A stretch of 5,998 nt of DNA from Candidatus Woesearchaeota archaeon. GTDB taxonomy: Archaea > Nanobdellota > Nanobdellia > Woesearchaeales > ARS49. Each line of letters begins with the position of its first letter. Positions within the stretch are counted from its first letter, which is position 1. The notes under the pieces are model-generated. The model did no database searches. It saw nothing but the letters and a program-made list of their open reading frames with translations, and was not told the origin of the DNA. Below, in pieces: positions 5,225 to 5,998 of the stretch. The stretch spans positions 1-5,998 of the forward strand of contig JACQNB010000017.1 in the NCBI GenBank assembly GCA_016203265.1. Reading direction: 5' to 3'. The translations under genes were made by a program, and so were the position numbers.

Positions 5225-5413
5225 CTATTTTCTTCTTTTGTTGCGCATGCTGATCGCAATCATCACCGCGACCGGCACCAATGCCACGAGCACCAATGCG
5301 CTCAAGCCTTCCGCGATGGTGAACGTGCGCGCGTCGTCCATCCAGCCCAACAAGGTCACGATGGCGACGATGAGCACGAGCATGATGTAGCGCAAGATGA
5401 TCCTATTCCGCAT
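5225..5413 (-). CDS. Small two-helix membrane protein
   Basis: This 62-residue protein has two hydrophobic helices (about residues 7-24 and 36-56) joined by a short acidic loop (WMDDARTFTIAE). Both ends are basic (MRNR... and RNKRRK), so by the positive-inside rule both termini should be cytoplasmic. The function is unknown. The ATG at 5413 is preceded by AAGGGG with a 4-nt spacer and overlaps the end of the PH-domain gene by 11 bp, suggesting translational coupling. A start at the internal Met11 (5383) would avoid the overlap but lacks a ribosome-binding site. It is the last gene of the minus-strand operon and may act with the PH-domain membrane protein. Confidence 0.7.
   Translation of the reverse strand: MRNRIILRYIMLVLIVAIVTLLGWMDDARTFTIAEGLSALVLVALVPVAVMIAISMRNKRRK
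5226..5241 (+). terminator. T-rich tract after the 82-residue gene
   Basis: The plus strand reads TATTTTCTTCTTTTGT from 9 bases after the stop codon. Archaeal RNA polymerase often stops at T-rich tracts on the non-template strand, so this may end the plus-strand transcript. It also encodes the Lys/Arg-rich tail of the opposing gene, which could explain the T-richness. Confidence 0.3.
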
Positions 5414-5861
5414 GTTTCCCCTTCAGATGGTGCTGCACCAAATGCAATAACGCGTCGCGGTGCTGGTGCACGCGCTTGAGCTTGTGGAATTCCATCGGTT
5501 CATTGCCTCCGGACGTCGTGATGCTCAACGTGCCGTAGCCCATGATGCGCTCCCACAAGCCCTGATGCGTGTGGAAGTCCGAGATGTTGTGAAAGGGCGT
5601 TGAGCTGTGCGAACGCGCAAGGATGCCTTCGCTGATGAGCACTTTATCGTGGTCGATGGTGAGCGTGGAACTGCCGACATGCAGTTCGATGATGACGAAA
5701 AAAAGGATGGCGAAACTTCCAAGAATCATCGGGAGCAACGTCCAATGCAACTGCATGAAAAGAAAGATGCCAAGACCCGCGAACACGACGGCAGCCACGT
5801 AGTCATGCAAGTAACCGATTCTCGTCTGTTTCAGATGGATGGGAAGTTTGAGATTGTGCAT
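5403..5861 (-). CDS. Bacterial-PH-domain membrane protein (bPH2/YdbT-like)
   Basis: This 152-residue protein has a short basic cytoplasmic N-terminus, two membrane helices (about 20-38 and 41-60) and a cytoplasmic domain (about 62-148). The segment STPFHNISDFHTHQGLWERIMGYGTL, read in two parts (87-99 and 100-111), followed by SITTSGG (113-119), matches the bPH2 (DUF304) pattern in which a conserved I..I/F..Q.L..R..G.G...I.T core builds a PH-like beta barrel. The exact role of such proteins is mostly unknown, though they sit at the membrane. The sequence is unusually rich in histidine near its C-terminus (HQHRDALLHLVQHH). It begins 4 bp after the stop of the RNA methyltransferase gene, so it is probably in the same operon. 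No good ribosome-binding site precedes its ATG. Confidence 0.85.
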   Translation of the reverse strand: MHNLKLPIHLKQTRIGYLHDYVAAVVFAGLGIFLFMQLHWTLLPMILGSFAILFFVIIELHVGSSTLTIDHDKVLISEGILARSHSSTPFHNISDFHTHQGLWERIMGYGTLSITTSGGNEPMEFHKLKRVHQHRDALLHLVQHHLKGKHAE

Positions 5862-5865
5862 GAGT

Positions 5866-5998
5866 TTACGCGTGCGCTTTCCTTATTTTTGCGATGAAAA
5901 ACCCTTCCGTATCATTATCTTGCGGCCATAACCGGATGGTCTTGGAGACTTCAGGATTGTACGTGGTGCCGTTGAATTCGGTGACGGCAGGACCGTGC
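5866..5998 (-). CDS. C-terminal end of NOL1/NOP2/Sun-family RNA cytosine-C5 methyltransferase (partial)
   Basis: Only the last 43 codons lie in the window; the 5' part continues beyond the right edge. The translated tail contains TIRLWPQDNDTEGFFIAKIR, which matches the end of this family, where the pattern R.WP...dT.GFF.A...r closes the SAM-dependent methyltransferase fold. Family members methylate cytosine C5 in tRNA or rRNA using two cysteines that lie outside this window, so the specific substrate cannot be told. The TAA stop is at 5866-5868. The PH-domain gene starts 4 bp further on, in the same direction. Confidence 0.85.
   Translation of the reverse strand, partial: HGPAVTEFNGTTYNPEVSKTIRLWPQDNDTEGFFIAKIRKAHA

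Noticed and set aside
5003..5479. A 158-codon plus-strand frame and related long frames.
   Set aside because: It is out of frame with the 82-residue gene and antisense to the two membrane-protein genes, both of which have better support. It is rich in Arg, His and Ala, as expected for a shadow of GC-rich codons.
1..5998. CRISPR arrays, transposon ends, direct repeats, rRNA and defence genes.
   Set aside because: None was seen by eye on either strand; the window is filled by housekeeping and small hypothetical genes.

Overview
The window looks like a compact archaeal chromosome segment of about 6 kb. The main evidence is an Rpp21/Rpr2-type RNase P protein, a subunit found in archaea and eukaryotes but not bacteria. 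Archaeal promoter grammar supports this: TATA elements lie about 26 bp upstream of several start codons (leaderless genes), and other starts have GGAG or GGTGA ribosome-binding sites. Many small proteins, short gaps and overlapping ends fit a small-genome archaeon, perhaps of the DPANN group, but the lineage is inference. Both glycolytic enzymes are nevertheless of bacterial sequence type.

Layout from left to right. Positions 1-84 hold no clear gene, only an AT-rich TATA-containing stretch. Then come rnp4 on the minus strand (85-369), a coiled-coil protein of unknown function on the plus strand (464-1180), phosphoglycerate kinase on the minus strand (1167-2339), and a divergent promoter region with an imperfect 21-bp palindrome (2340-2428). 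Next are a multi-pass membrane protein on the plus strand (2429-2980), a 44-residue Cys/His-rich putative metal-binding protein (2977-3111, minus), class I NAD(P)-type GAPDH (3108-4106, minus) and a protein with a possible N-terminal winged helix and a C-terminal ACT-like domain (4160-4810, minus). A divergent intergenic region (4811-4968) leads to an 82-residue proline-rich protein on the plus strand (4969-5217). The right end is a minus-strand operon: the tail of a NOL1/NOP2/Sun-family RNA methyltransferase (from 5998 to 5866), a bacterial-PH-domain membrane protein (5403-5861) and a two-helix membrane protein (5225-5413).

GAPDH and PGK catalyse consecutive steps of glycolysis/gluconeogenesis: glyceraldehyde-3-phosphate to 1,3-bisphosphoglycerate, then to 3-phosphoglycerate with ATP formation. 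They lie about 0.8 kb apart on the same strand, separated by the small metal-binding gene and the opposing membrane gene. GAPDH and the metal-binding protein share an ATGA stop/start overlap and are probably co-translated. The ACT-like protein lies 53 bp upstream of GAPDH in the same direction, but GAPDH has its own strong TATA element. No CRISPR array, rRNA, tRNA or mobile element was found. The most interesting points are the bacterial-type enzyme pair in an archaeal setting, the GAPDH-coupled mini-protein and the palindrome in the pgk promoter. I saw no clear defence or other exotic system.
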